Assembly: GCA_025360265.1 (NCBI GenBank)
Contig: JANYCP010000148.1
Span: 1 to 7,659 of the forward strand
DNA length: 7,659 nucleotides
DNA from: Gemmatimonadota bacterium
Lineage (GTDB): Bacteria > Gemmatimonadota > Gemmatimonadetes > Gemmatimonadales > GWC2-71-9
Reading direction: 5' to 3'
Part shown: positions 1-5,920 of the stretch, in pieces
Numbering within the stretch: position 1 is the first letter of the stretch
Layout: each line of letters opens with the position of its first letter
Program-made: the position numbers and the translations under genes
Notes under the pieces: model-generated
What the model was told of the DNA's origin: nothing
Databases searched by the model: none
Seen by the model: only the letters and a program-made list of their open reading frames with translations

Positions 1-123
1 GCGGATGTCGCAGGGAGATCGCGTCGATTCCTTGAGTTTCTCCGCACGCTCCATCCGAAGCGTCGCGACGAGAGCCCCTCACCCCATGCCCCACGCCCCA
101 CGTCTCTCCTCTCTCGTCTCTCG
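1..123. other. left edge, no gene assigned
   Basis: No gene can be supported here. All three plus-strand frames give only short, arginine- and serine-rich peptides. Frame 1 stays open into the antisense of the next gene, and frame 3 stops at 33-35, so either could be the tail of a gene beginning outside the window. On the minus strand an ATG at 54-52 opens a frame (MERAEKLKEST...) that runs off the edge. It has no clear ribosome binding site, so it is a possibility only. The right half is low-complexity sequence: a GCCCCAC-type repeat followed by CTCTCGTC-like units running up to the stop codon of the regulator gene. Confidence 0.4.
80..101. repeat. GCCCCAY heptamer repeat, copy 1
   Basis: This 22-bp block consists of CCCCATG, CCCCACG and CCCCAC units. 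It matches 1087-1108 at 21 of 22 positions; the single difference is ACG here against ATG there. It is followed by pyrimidine-rich CTCTCGTC-like units. The two copies flank the regulator gene on both sides. No coding role is seen. It looks like an interspersed intergenic repeat of this genome. Confidence 0.6.
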
Positions 124-960
124 TCATCCCCTCCCCGGCGCCAGCGGCTTGAACTGTTTCCACGTCGTCTTGTACGGCACCACAAACTGATCGAGAAATC
201 GCTGCAACACAGTACAGAACGGATAGCGTGAGCGAAACTCGCTCGGCGTGATACCCATGACCATGCGCAGGTGGCGACCGAACGATTGCGGCGACGCATA
301 GTCCATTCGGTACGCAACATCAGCGATGGTGAGATCACCTTCGTCGAACAGTCTCGCCGCGTGACAGAGTCGTACCGCCACGAGATACTCCTTCGGACTC
401 GGCAAACCACACCGCACAAATCGCGAGACGAACGTTGATGGCGTGATGGCGAGTGCGGCGGCGAGACGGCGTACCGTCGTGGTTTCCGGAGCGGTGCGTA
501 CCATCTCTTCCCAGAATCGACGACTGCCGTTGGTGGTCGGTCCGAGCGCGTCCATGATCGGCCTGAGAATGACGTTCGCGCGTTCATTGGGGTGTACGCC
601 GAGGACTTCGCGAAGTCGGCGCCATCCGGCTGGGCTGGTTGCGTCCACCACTTGTCGCACACCGGTGGCGCCGAGTCGGAGGAGCGCCTCTGCGTCGCCA
701 GGTTCGTGTCGCGTGAGCAATGCCACGGTGGGAACTGATGGGAAACTTCGGGAGAACTGTTCCAGTAGTGCGGGAGCTTCACCGGCGCAGCGACGCAGTG
801 AGACAAGAACCGCGTCCACCGGACGTTCGCGAACCAGGCGAATCGCATCGCGAACCGATTCGCGATGGACCAGCGAGAAACAGCCGCTGCCGGCTGCGTC
901 AACACGAGCGCGTTCGAATGGATCGAGAACGGCGGCAACGGTTGGTGTCCCATCGTTCAT
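124..960 (-). CDS. AraC-family regulator with degenerate receiver-like N-terminus
   Basis: Predicted DNA-binding transcription regulator of 278 residues, cytoplasmic. Residues about 161-246 form an AraC/XylS-type double helix-turn-helix: the first unit around RRLAAALAITPSTFVSRF, the second around TIADVAYRMDYASPQSFGRH, then the usual GITPSEFRSRY ending. Residues about 7-120 resemble a response-regulator receiver (VDAVLVSL, then VALLTRHEPGDAEALLRLGATG). The phospho-acceptor Asp position reads Ser54, and the usual conserved Lys is not evident, so phosphorylation is unlikely. The ATG at 960 is chosen because GGAG lies 8 bases upstream (969-972); an in-frame GTG at 990 would add ten residues without a better site. 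A 32-residue tail follows the DNA-binding domain. It is divergent from rnpB and alone in its transcription unit. The target genes and any ligand cannot be told from sequence. Confidence 0.88.
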   Translation of the reverse strand: MNDGTPTVAAVLDPFERARVDAAGSGCFSLVHRESVRDAIRLVRERPVDAVLVSLRRCAGEAPALLEQFSRSFPSVPTVALLTRHEPGDAEALLRLGATGVRQVVDATSPAGWRRLREVLGVHPNERANVILRPIMDALGPTTNGSRRFWEEMVRTAPETTTVRRLAAALAITPSTFVSRFVRCGLPSPKEYLVAVRLCHAARLFDEGDLTIADVAYRMDYASPQSFGRHLRMVMGITPSEFRSRYPFCTVLQRFLDQFVVPYKTTWKQFKPLAPGRG

Positions 961-1003
961 GCAATGCGCTCCGGTGCGAGGTGAGCGCACGATGGCGGGG
1001 CGC

Positions 1004-1020
1004 GGTCAACGGGGGGTCAA
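1004..1020 (-). promoter_or_regulatory. direct repeat TTGACC-N5-TTGACC upstream of the regulator
   Basis: On the minus strand the hexamer TTGACC occurs twice, 11 bases apart, about one helical turn, some 45-60 bases upstream of the regulator's ATG. Either copy could serve as a -35 element, but no convincing -10 lies 16-18 bases downstream. The helical spacing also suits a direct-repeat operator, and AraC-type proteins often bind direct repeats near their own promoter. The repeat is seen directly; the role is a guess. Confidence 0.2.
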
Positions 1021-1057
1021 TGGAGTGACGGTACAGACTGGCGCGTTGTGGGTTGGT

Positions 1058-1108
1058 GTGGGGCATGGGGCATGCCCCACGCCCCACACCCCATGCCCCA
1101 TGCCCCAC
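1058..1108. repeat. 17-bp perfect inverted repeat of GCCCCAT units (repeat copy 2)
   Basis: The left arm at 1058-1074 (GTGGGGCATGGGGCATG) and the right arm at 1092-1108 are exact reverse complements, separated by a 17-base C-rich spacer. The left arm also overlaps a 14-bp perfect palindrome, TGGGGCATGCCCCA, at 1066-1079. The right arm together with the bases before it (1087-1108) matches the copy at 80-101 at 21 of 22 positions. It is followed by GCGTCCC repeats up to 1130. It occupies the place where the rnpB promoter would be expected. It could fold as a cruciform, terminate transcription, or be a mobile palindromic intergenic element. Confidence 0.75.
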
Positions 1109-1144
1109 TCCTCGCGTCCCGCGTCCCGCGACTACCTTCCCCTC

Positions 1145-1511
1145 GGGGCAGAACGTGATGATCGCGATTCGGGGTAACCCGGACCGAGGAAAGTCCGAGC
1201 TCTACAGGGCAGACCGCCAGGTAACGCCTGGGCGCCGAGAGGCGACGGACAGGGCAACAGAAAGCAAACCGCCGATGGCTCAGCAATGGGCACAGGCAAG
1301 GGTGAAACGGTGGGGTAAGAGCCCACCGCTCCAGGTGTAAGCCTTGGAGGCACGGTAACCCCCGGTCGGAGCAAGGCCAAATAGGCGGCAAGGTGCGGCC
1401 CGCACCGTTTGAGCCGCGGGTAGGCTGCTTGAGGCGGTCGGCGACGACCGTCCTAGACAGATGATCATCTCCCGCAAGGGAAACAGAACTCGGCTTACGG
1501 TTCTACCCCAT
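1145..1511 (+). ncRNA. rnpB: RNase P RNA, bacterial type A
   Basis: Catalytic RNA of ribonuclease P, which removes the 5' leader from pre-tRNAs. All the universally conserved stretches are present in order: GAGGAAAGTCC (1186-1196), CAGGTAACGCCTGG, ACAGAAAGCAAACCGCCGATGG, GGTAAGAGCCCACCG, GGAGCAAGGCCAAATAGG, GGGTAGGCTGCTTGAG, and ACAGAACTCGGCTTAC (1483-1498) as the 3' half of P4. P1 pairs 1145-1154 with 1500-1509 with one mismatch. P2 pairs GATGATC (1157-1163) with GATCATC (1463-1469). P3 is a short hairpin with a GTAA loop, and a P19-like hairpin TCCC-GCAA-GGGA lies at 1470-1481. The GGT that binds the tRNA CCA end is kept at 1392-1394. Length is about 367 nt, normal for the class. The exact 5' and 3' ends are estimated from P1, and no clear promoter is visible. 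Confidence 0.97.
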
Positions 1512-1535
1512 CCACGCCGCACTCATGCGGCGTGG
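1512..1535 (+). terminator. hairpin at the 3' end of rnpB
   Basis: A perfect 10-bp stem (CCACGCCGCA with TGCGGCGTGG) closes a CTCA loop immediately after the P1 helix of rnpB. The position and strength fit an intrinsic terminator or a 3'-end processing signal, but no T-tract follows (GGCCGTATCT). Some read-through into the next gene, whose ribosome site starts 10 bases on, is therefore plausible. Confidence 0.6.
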
Positions 1536-1544
1536 GCCGTATCT

Positions 1545-1549
1545 GGAGG
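1545..1549 (+). promoter_or_regulatory. Shine-Dalgarno GGAGG that fixes the next start
   Basis: GGAGG lies 5 bases before the ATG at 1555. The alternative in-frame ATG at 1525 lies inside the rnpB hairpin loop and has no ribosome site, so 1555 is preferred. Confidence 0.75.
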
Positions 1550-1554
1550 TCACG

Positions 1555-2325
1555 ATGCTGTTCATGGTCCTCGCGCTCGCTGTCACACAGAACCCGGCCA
1601 CGCCTCCGGGACAAACACTGCGCTATCGCGTTGAGGCGAACACAACGCTTGAGCAGGATCTCACCAGCATCGGTCGCGGCAAGATCAGTGGTGGTTCCAA
1701 CGCGGTGGCGTTCGTCAGAGTAGCGCTGACCGACAGCGCCGACGGCCAAGTGGCGCGCATTACCGTGGACTCGATGAAGCTCGAAGCGACTGGTGCGATG
1801 GCCGCACAGATGCCGCCTGCAGCGGCAGCCGCGGCCGCCGATTCGGCGCGTGGCGCCTGGGTTCACGCCTACACCGTGCGAAATACGTTGCGCGGCGTGC
1901 CACAGCCGTCCGTGCAGAATCCCGCGCTCGCGCCAATCATGCAGATCGTCGGCGTCATGTTTCCCGGTATTCGCGCCGGCATCAAGGCGGGCGACAGCTG
2001 GGCCGACACCACCAAGGTTGACGGTGACATCCAGAGTGGGCACCAAGTCGGCGCGATCATTTCTACCTGGAAGAGCGGTGCGCTTGAAGGCGGAGCGTTT
2101 GTCCTCAATGGCACCTCGTCGTCCAACGTCACGACCACCGGTCAGGCTGGTCAGGTCGTCACCGTCGTGGGGTCAAGCACCGAGCGTCTGGTGATTGGAA
2201 TTGGTGGTCCGGCCAAGAGCGGCTACGTCGAATCATCGGTCAACAGCTCGATTGTGCAGCACCCCGGCGACACGCCGATCCCGCAACATTCCACCGCCGT
2301 CCTGCGGCTGACGCGCCTCCCCTAG
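1555..2325 (+). CDS. predicted exported protein of unknown function
   Basis: A protein of 256 residues that I do not recognise as a named family. Residues 1-10 (MLFMVLALAV) are a short hydrophobic stretch without the usual basic n-region, followed by TQNPATPPG, so export is likely but the signal is minimal. The remainder alternates short hydrophobic and polar segments typical of beta-rich periplasmic or cell-surface proteins. An alanine run sits at about 89-95, and a FPGIRAGIKAGDSWADT segment at 136-152 is followed by a Ser/Thr-rich stretch (186-210). It shows no catalytic motif and no cysteines. The start at 1555 is set by GGAGG five bases upstream. The next gene follows at once on the same strand and has the same organisation, suggesting a tandem duplication and probable cotranscription. 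Confidence 0.85.
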   Translation: MLFMVLALAVTQNPATPPGQTLRYRVEANTTLEQDLTSIGRGKISGGSNAVAFVRVALTDSADGQVARITVDSMKLEATGAMAAQMPPAAAAAAADSARGAWVHAYTVRNTLRGVPQPSVQNPALAPIMQIVGVMFPGIRAGIKAGDSWADTTKVDGDIQSGHQVGAIISTWKSGALEGGAFVLNGTSSSNVTTTGQAGQVVTVVGSSTERLVIGIGGPAKSGYVESSVNSSIVQHPGDTPIPQHSTAVLRLTRLP

Positions 2326-2365
2326 CCCTTGTGTGTGCCAGCAGGGGTGGTGCGTCATCCGATGT

Positions 2366-3088
2366 ATGCGATGCATCATTCTTCTGCTGGGACTCCTTGT
2401 GACGGTTGGTGCATGCGCCAACCAGCCACCGAATACTGCGCCGGACCCGCGACCAATCGGCACGATCCGGTTGCGCGCCGGCTGGCAAAGCACCGTCGTT
2501 GCCGAGCGCGTCGATACCATCGCGCTGATGCTCCCGTCCGGGGAACGCCAGCTGCAACACTCGTCGCAACGGGCGTCCTTCACCGTAACCGTGGCCGCCA
2601 ATGGCGCCGTTACGGCCCACCTCGATTCCACGACATCGACGCCCCCCGACTCGGGCGACGGAGCCCCGGATATCCTGGCCCTCGGCCGTCGCCTGGTTCC
2701 GACCGTCTTGGCGCGAGGAATAGAGCCGCGGTCAAACTGGGTCGATTCCGCATCGGAAACCGCCAGGACAGGAGTCTTCACGGTCAAGGAACGGCGAACC
2801 GTCGGCTGGTCGGCTGGCGTCGAACGGAACCAGACTGTTCCGATCCGGGCCCGCGAGGACTTCGAGCAGGTCGGCGGAGGTCAACGTTACACGACCCAGA
2901 TGACCTACACATCAAACGGTAGTCGTAGCGACGTATACTCCGTCAAAACAGACGGAACGATGGCCGCCGGCACCCTGGTGGACTCGGTAACCATGACCAT
3001 CGGATTCCCGGGAAGCCGAGAAGTGGTGTCGGGAATTCGTGTCAGCCGGACGGTGATACGCTTTATTCCTGTGCGTGGAGCCCCGTAA
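2366..3088 (+). CDS. predicted lipoprotein, diverged paralogue of the upstream gene
   Basis: A protein of 240 residues with a lipoprotein signal: MRCIILLLGLLVTVGA followed by Cys17, with VGAC as the lipobox, then a proline-rich linker (PPNTAPDPRP). It should be acylated and membrane-anchored outside the cytoplasm. The mature part is beta-rich and without catalytic motifs. It parallels the upstream protein: residues 103-129 (LVPTVLARGIEPRSNWVDS) match the FPGIRAGIKAGDSWADT region, and DGTMAAGTLVDSVTMTIG matches its GPAKSGYVESSVNSSIV region. I call this paralogy from reading by eye. The ATG at 2366 gives the best signal peptide. A GTG at 2333, only 7 bases after the previous stop, would add eleven residues containing extra cysteines. 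Neither start has a strong ribosome site. Function unknown. Confidence 0.82.
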   Translation: MRCIILLLGLLVTVGACANQPPNTAPDPRPIGTIRLRAGWQSTVVAERVDTIALMLPSGERQLQHSSQRASFTVTVAANGAVTAHLDSTTSTPPDSGDGAPDILALGRRLVPTVLARGIEPRSNWVDSASETARTGVFTVKERRTVGWSAGVERNQTVPIRAREDFEQVGGGQRYTTQMTYTSNGSRSDVYSVKTDGTMAAGTLVDSVTMTIGFPGSREVVSGIRVSRTVIRFIPVRGAP

Positions 3089-3102
3089 AGAGAAAACGAG
3101 AG

Positions 3103-3187
3103 CAGGAGAAAAGGAGGGAAGGTGGCCGGTGGTGCGGCGACCTGTTTTTTTCTTGTTCACCTCTTCACTTTCTCTCCTTCTCTTTTG
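3103..3187 (+). promoter_or_regulatory. candidate hairpin hiding the mtgA ribosome binding site
   Basis: As RNA, 3103-3125 can pair with 3165-3187 at 22 of 23 positions (17 Watson-Crick, 5 G-U; one A-C mismatch at 3110/3180). The left arm is nearly all purine and contains AGGAGG at 3112-3117, the best ribosome site for the glycosyltransferase. The right arm is pyrimidine-rich and encodes its membrane segment. The 39-base loop holds the GTG start at 3129. If it forms, translation would depend on opening the stem. The pairing is read directly; the regulation is inferred, and purine/pyrimidine bias makes chance pairing easier. Confidence 0.35.
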
Positions 3188-3911
3188 GCTGTTCTTCGTC
3201 TGGCCACCGCCGCTCTGGTACCGCTACAACTTCCCGCGCGAGACGTCGTTCATGGCGATGCGGCGCAACGGCAACCCCACCGCTGCGCTCCACCGCAAGT
3301 ACATGCCAGTACCGCTGACACAGAGATCGTCCGCAATGCGGCGCGCCGCGCTGATTGGCGAGGACAGTCGCTTCTATTCGCACCACGGTGTGGATTTTGT
3401 CGAACTGCGACATGCGATGGGATACCCCCGCGACTCATTCGCGTGGACCAGCCCGCGTGACCGCGGCGACCTCTGGCGCGCCATCACCAACAGCACCGCT
3501 CATCCGCGCACGGTTCGCGGCGCCAGCACCATCACCCAGCAATTGGCGAAAAATCTCTACCTCTCCCCTTCCCGCAATCCGCTCCGAAAGCTCAAGGAGG
3601 CGATCACCGCCTGGCGCCTGGAACTTTGGCTCCCGAAAGACCGGATTCTCGAGCTCTACCTCAACACGGTGGAGATGGGGGATGAAATCTGGGGGGTCGA
3701 AGCTGGTGGACAGGCCTACTTTCGGACGCCGGCGAGGAACCTCTCGGCGGACCAAGCCGCGACCTTGGCGGCACTGCTACCTTTTCCTAGAAGTAGTAAC
3801 CCATACTACCGTCCATGGCGGATGCTCTGGCGGAAAAACCTGATCATGGAGCGGCTGAACGGAAAAGCGGTGGTGGTTCCGGTGGATAGCGGCGGACCCG
3901 ATCGGCGATAG
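3129..3911 (+). CDS. mtgA: monofunctional peptidoglycan glycosyltransferase (GT51)
   Basis: Predicted inner-membrane enzyme that polymerises lipid II into glycan strands. Of 260 residues, 5-30 form a single membrane segment (FFLFTSSLSLLLFWLFFVW). The GT51 motifs follow in order: IGEDSRFYSHHGVD with catalytic Glu78, RGASTITQQLAKNLYL (130-145), RKLKEAITAWRLE (153-165), ILELYLN (173-179) and WGVEAGGQAYF (188-198). There is no transpeptidase domain, so it is MtgA-like rather than a bifunctional penicillin-binding protein. The stretch between the first two motifs, about 40 residues, is roughly twice that of E. coli MtgA as I recall it. The GTG at 3129 is chosen for AGGAGG 11 bases upstream and a compact N-terminus; a GTG at 3075, overlapping the previous gene by 14 bases, is the alternative. 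It converges on the peptidase gene with 12 bases between stops. Confidence 0.92.
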   Translation: MVRRPVFFLFTSSLSLLLFWLFFVWPPPLWYRYNFPRETSFMAMRRNGNPTAALHRKYMPVPLTQRSSAMRRAALIGEDSRFYSHHGVDFVELRHAMGYPRDSFAWTSPRDRGDLWRAITNSTAHPRTVRGASTITQQLAKNLYLSPSRNPLRKLKEAITAWRLELWLPKDRILELYLNTVEMGDEIWGVEAGGQAYFRTPARNLSADQAATLAALLPFPRSSNPYYRPWRMLWRKNLIMERLNGKAVVVPVDSGGPDRR

Positions 3912-3923
3912 GCGATCTGCTGT

Positions 3924-5849
3924 TCATCTCCCGCACTTCGGCATCGTGCTATCCGCCCCGCTGATCTTCGGCCGATCGGCCCGGTTGGCGATGGCCATCA
4001 TCACGTCGTGAATGAAGCGGCCGAGTCGAGCTGAGTGATCGTAGTCGATGTACTGCGGTTCGTCGGTGGGCTGGTGATAGTCGCGCGCGTAGCCGAGGGA
4101 AAAGTAGGTCACGGGAACGTTGTGGTTGACGTAGTTCACCTGGTCGCTGCGGCAGAAACGGTTGAGTGGGTTCGCGGGAATGTCCCATGTCTTGTCGATT
4201 GACATCGGCTCCCTGCTGATCGCATTCACCGAATCGATGATGTCGCCGAACGCGTACGCAAGGCGACGCGAGCCAAGGGTCTGCACCGAGGCCGGTCCAC
4301 CCATCGCCACGTCGGTCACGCGGCCCTTGCCGAGCATGTCCATGTTGTGCGCCGCGACAACGGAGTCGAGTGGAATCGTCGGGTGCGCAGTGAACCAGGC
4401 GGAACCGAGCAAGCCGGCTTCTTCACCAACATGCGAGATGAAGATGATCGAGCGCGCCGGATGCTCCTTGGCAAACTTCTCGGCGATTTCAAGCAACACC
4501 ACCGTCCCCGAGCCGTCATCGTCCGCACCGTTCATGATCGAATCGCGCCGCGGCGGGCGGATACTGCGGGCGTATTTGATCAGTGAGTCAATCAGAAATT
4601 GCTGACGATCGTTAGGACGGCAGGTGTTGCCGTCATTGGCCCCCTGCGGCTTCATGATCGTGTTATAGGCGCGCAGCGAATCGTGGTCGACGGCCGTCGG
4701 GTTGACGCCATTGTGATCGTTGTGTGCGCCGACGAGCACGTACTCGGTGGCGCGGGTTGGATCGGAGCCCGGGAGAATTGCGATGACGTTGCGGCCCGGT
4801 GTCGCCGAGACGCGCCAGTCGTAGTTCCAGCTTGCCGAGATCGGCTGACCGGCACTTCCCACGGTGAGTTGCCCAACCGACTTGCCGAACAACTTTGCGG
4901 CAACGTCTGACGTGATTGCCGCTGCAGGCGCTCCGGTAAACGAGACGGGTGTCGCGGGACGCATGCCACCGCGACCGCCGCCAAACGCGGCGTTCACCGT
5001 TGCGGCCGAAAGCGATTCATCGGCGATCAGCATTCCGGCGAGACCAAGCGTCGCGATCCGCGAATCTGCTCCACCGGCGCCCGCTCCACGACCACCACCC
5101 GCACCCCGTCCGCCACCGGCGGCACCGCGACCGCCGCCGGCCGCCGGAGCGTTTGCAGCGGCTGCGCGCCCAGCCGCTGCCTGCTGCAATGCGTACGATG
5201 CGCCGCGCTGATTGGGCCAACCCTGATCAGCGGAACAGGAGGCCAGCGGTACTCCGCCGCCCCGATTCCCGGGCGCAGCCGGTGGGGCCGCCAGGAACAC
5301 GGCAACCTTGCCACGGAACACTGCGGGATCGAGCGCGACGGTCGTGTCGCCCATTCGTCCGGCGAACACTGTCGCGATGTTCGACAGGTCGGCTTTGGAT
5401 GCGCCGCCATTCGCAGCGGTCGGCACGATCGGAACCCAGTCGCGCTTGGCCTGTAGCTCGGCCCCACCGATGCTCAGCTTGCTGGTCGCGATGTCAAAAC
5501 TTGTGTAACCGTACGGCAGGTCCTGAAAATAGCCGCCGTTCTCGCCGGCCGGCTTGAGCCCCATTCGCTTGAACTCTGCAGCGATGTAGGCCGTGCCCTT
5601 GAAGTTGCCGAGCTCACCGATTCTGCGACCCTGCATCGAGTCGTCGGCGAGCTGGTAGAGCCTGGTACGCAGGTCGTTCGCCGTGATCTCCGCGACGGTC
5701 GGTCGCGGTGCCCACTTGAAGACACCTTCGTCGGGCCAGACTGGCTTGACGGTTGGTGTCGGCTTGGTGGCGCCCGGCGATTTGACCTGGGCCGATGCGG
5801 TGGATGCGGCGCCGAGAATGAACGCGAGGACGAAGAGTTTGCGGGGCAC
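3924..5849 (-). CDS. secreted M28-family zinc metallopeptidase
   Basis: Predicted exported aminopeptidase-type enzyme of 641 residues using two zinc ions. It begins with a classical signal peptide, MPRKLFVLAFILGAASTASA, then Gln. All metal ligands of the M28 fold can be picked out: His376 and nearby Asp in GAHNDH, Asp in NGADDDGSG (about 443), the Glu pair in HVGEEAGLLGS (476-477; first catalytic, second ligand), Asp504 in NMDMLG and His592 in DYHQPTDE. Between signal and catalytic domain lies a region resembling a protease-associated insert, interrupted by a Gly/Ala/Arg-rich stretch (about 222-262). About 65 residues separate GAHNDH from GADDD, longer than usual. The GTG at 5849 is preferred over ATG at 5918, which would place a hairpin inside the gene and bury the signal peptide, though no strong ribosome site is seen. 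Substrate unknown. Confidence 0.9.
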   Translation of the reverse strand: MPRKLFVLAFILGAASTASAQVKSPGATKPTPTVKPVWPDEGVFKWAPRPTVAEITANDLRTRLYQLADDSMQGRRIGELGNFKGTAYIAAEFKRMGLKPAGENGGYFQDLPYGYTSFDIATSKLSIGGAELQAKRDWVPIVPTAANGGASKADLSNIATVFAGRMGDTTVALDPAVFRGKVAVFLAAPPAAPGNRGGGVPLASCSADQGWPNQRGASYALQQAAAGRAAAANAPAAGGGRGAAGGGRGAGGGRGAGAGGADSRIATLGLAGMLIADESLSAATVNAAFGGGRGGMRPATPVSFTGAPAAAITSDVAAKLFGKSVGQLTVGSAGQPISASWNYDWRVSATPGRNVIAILPGSDPTRATEYVLVGAHNDHNGVNPTAVDHDSLRAYNTIMKPQGANDGNTCRPNDRQQFLIDSLIKYARSIRPPRRDSIMNGADDDGSGTVVLLEIAEKFAKEHPARSIIFISHVGEEAGLLGSAWFTAHPTIPLDSVVAAHNMDMLGKGRVTDVAMGGPASVQTLGSRRLAYAFGDIIDSVNAISREPMSIDKTWDIPANPLNRFCRSDQVNYVNHNVPVTYFSLGYARDYHQPTDEPQYIDYDHSARLGRFIHDVMMAIANRADRPKISGADSTMPKCGR

Positions 5850-5877
5850 GGGGAGATCTCTGTGACGGGTAGATCGC

Positions 5878-5907
5878 TGTAAGGGCGCAGCAAACTGCGC
5901 CCTTACA
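5878..5907 (-). terminator. hairpin downstream of dnaN
   Basis: A perfect 13-bp stem (TGTAAGGGCGCAG with its complement) closes a 4-base loop, 13 bases after the dnaN stop codon and 28 bases before the peptidase start. It is probably the 3' hairpin of the dnaN transcript, although no T-tract follows on either strand. Its presence argues that the peptidase starts at 5849, not at 5918. Confidence 0.6.
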
Positions 5908-5920
5908 CGGGGCATCATGA

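Noticed and set aside
5..190. 61-codon plus-strand frame at the left edge
   Set aside because: It runs through low-complexity repeat and into the antisense of the regulator, and has no ribosome site.
1017..1522. Open frames on both strands across the rnpB region
   Set aside because: They overlap a structurally complete RNase P RNA and GC-rich repeats, and have no protein-like features.
5085..5165. Repetitive stretch that might be a CRISPR or satellite
   Set aside because: It encodes the Gly/Ala/Arg-rich insert of the peptidase in frame; there are no regular repeats separated by unique spacers.
4949..5557. Plus-strand 202-codon frame opposite the peptidase
   Set aside because: It is the shadow of the Gly/Ala-rich coding sequence, giving only Arg/Pro-rich peptide.
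3924..5918. Peptidase start at ATG 5918, two bases after the dnaN stop
   Set aside because: It would place a 13-bp perfect hairpin in the coding region and an arginine-rich tail before a clear signal peptide.
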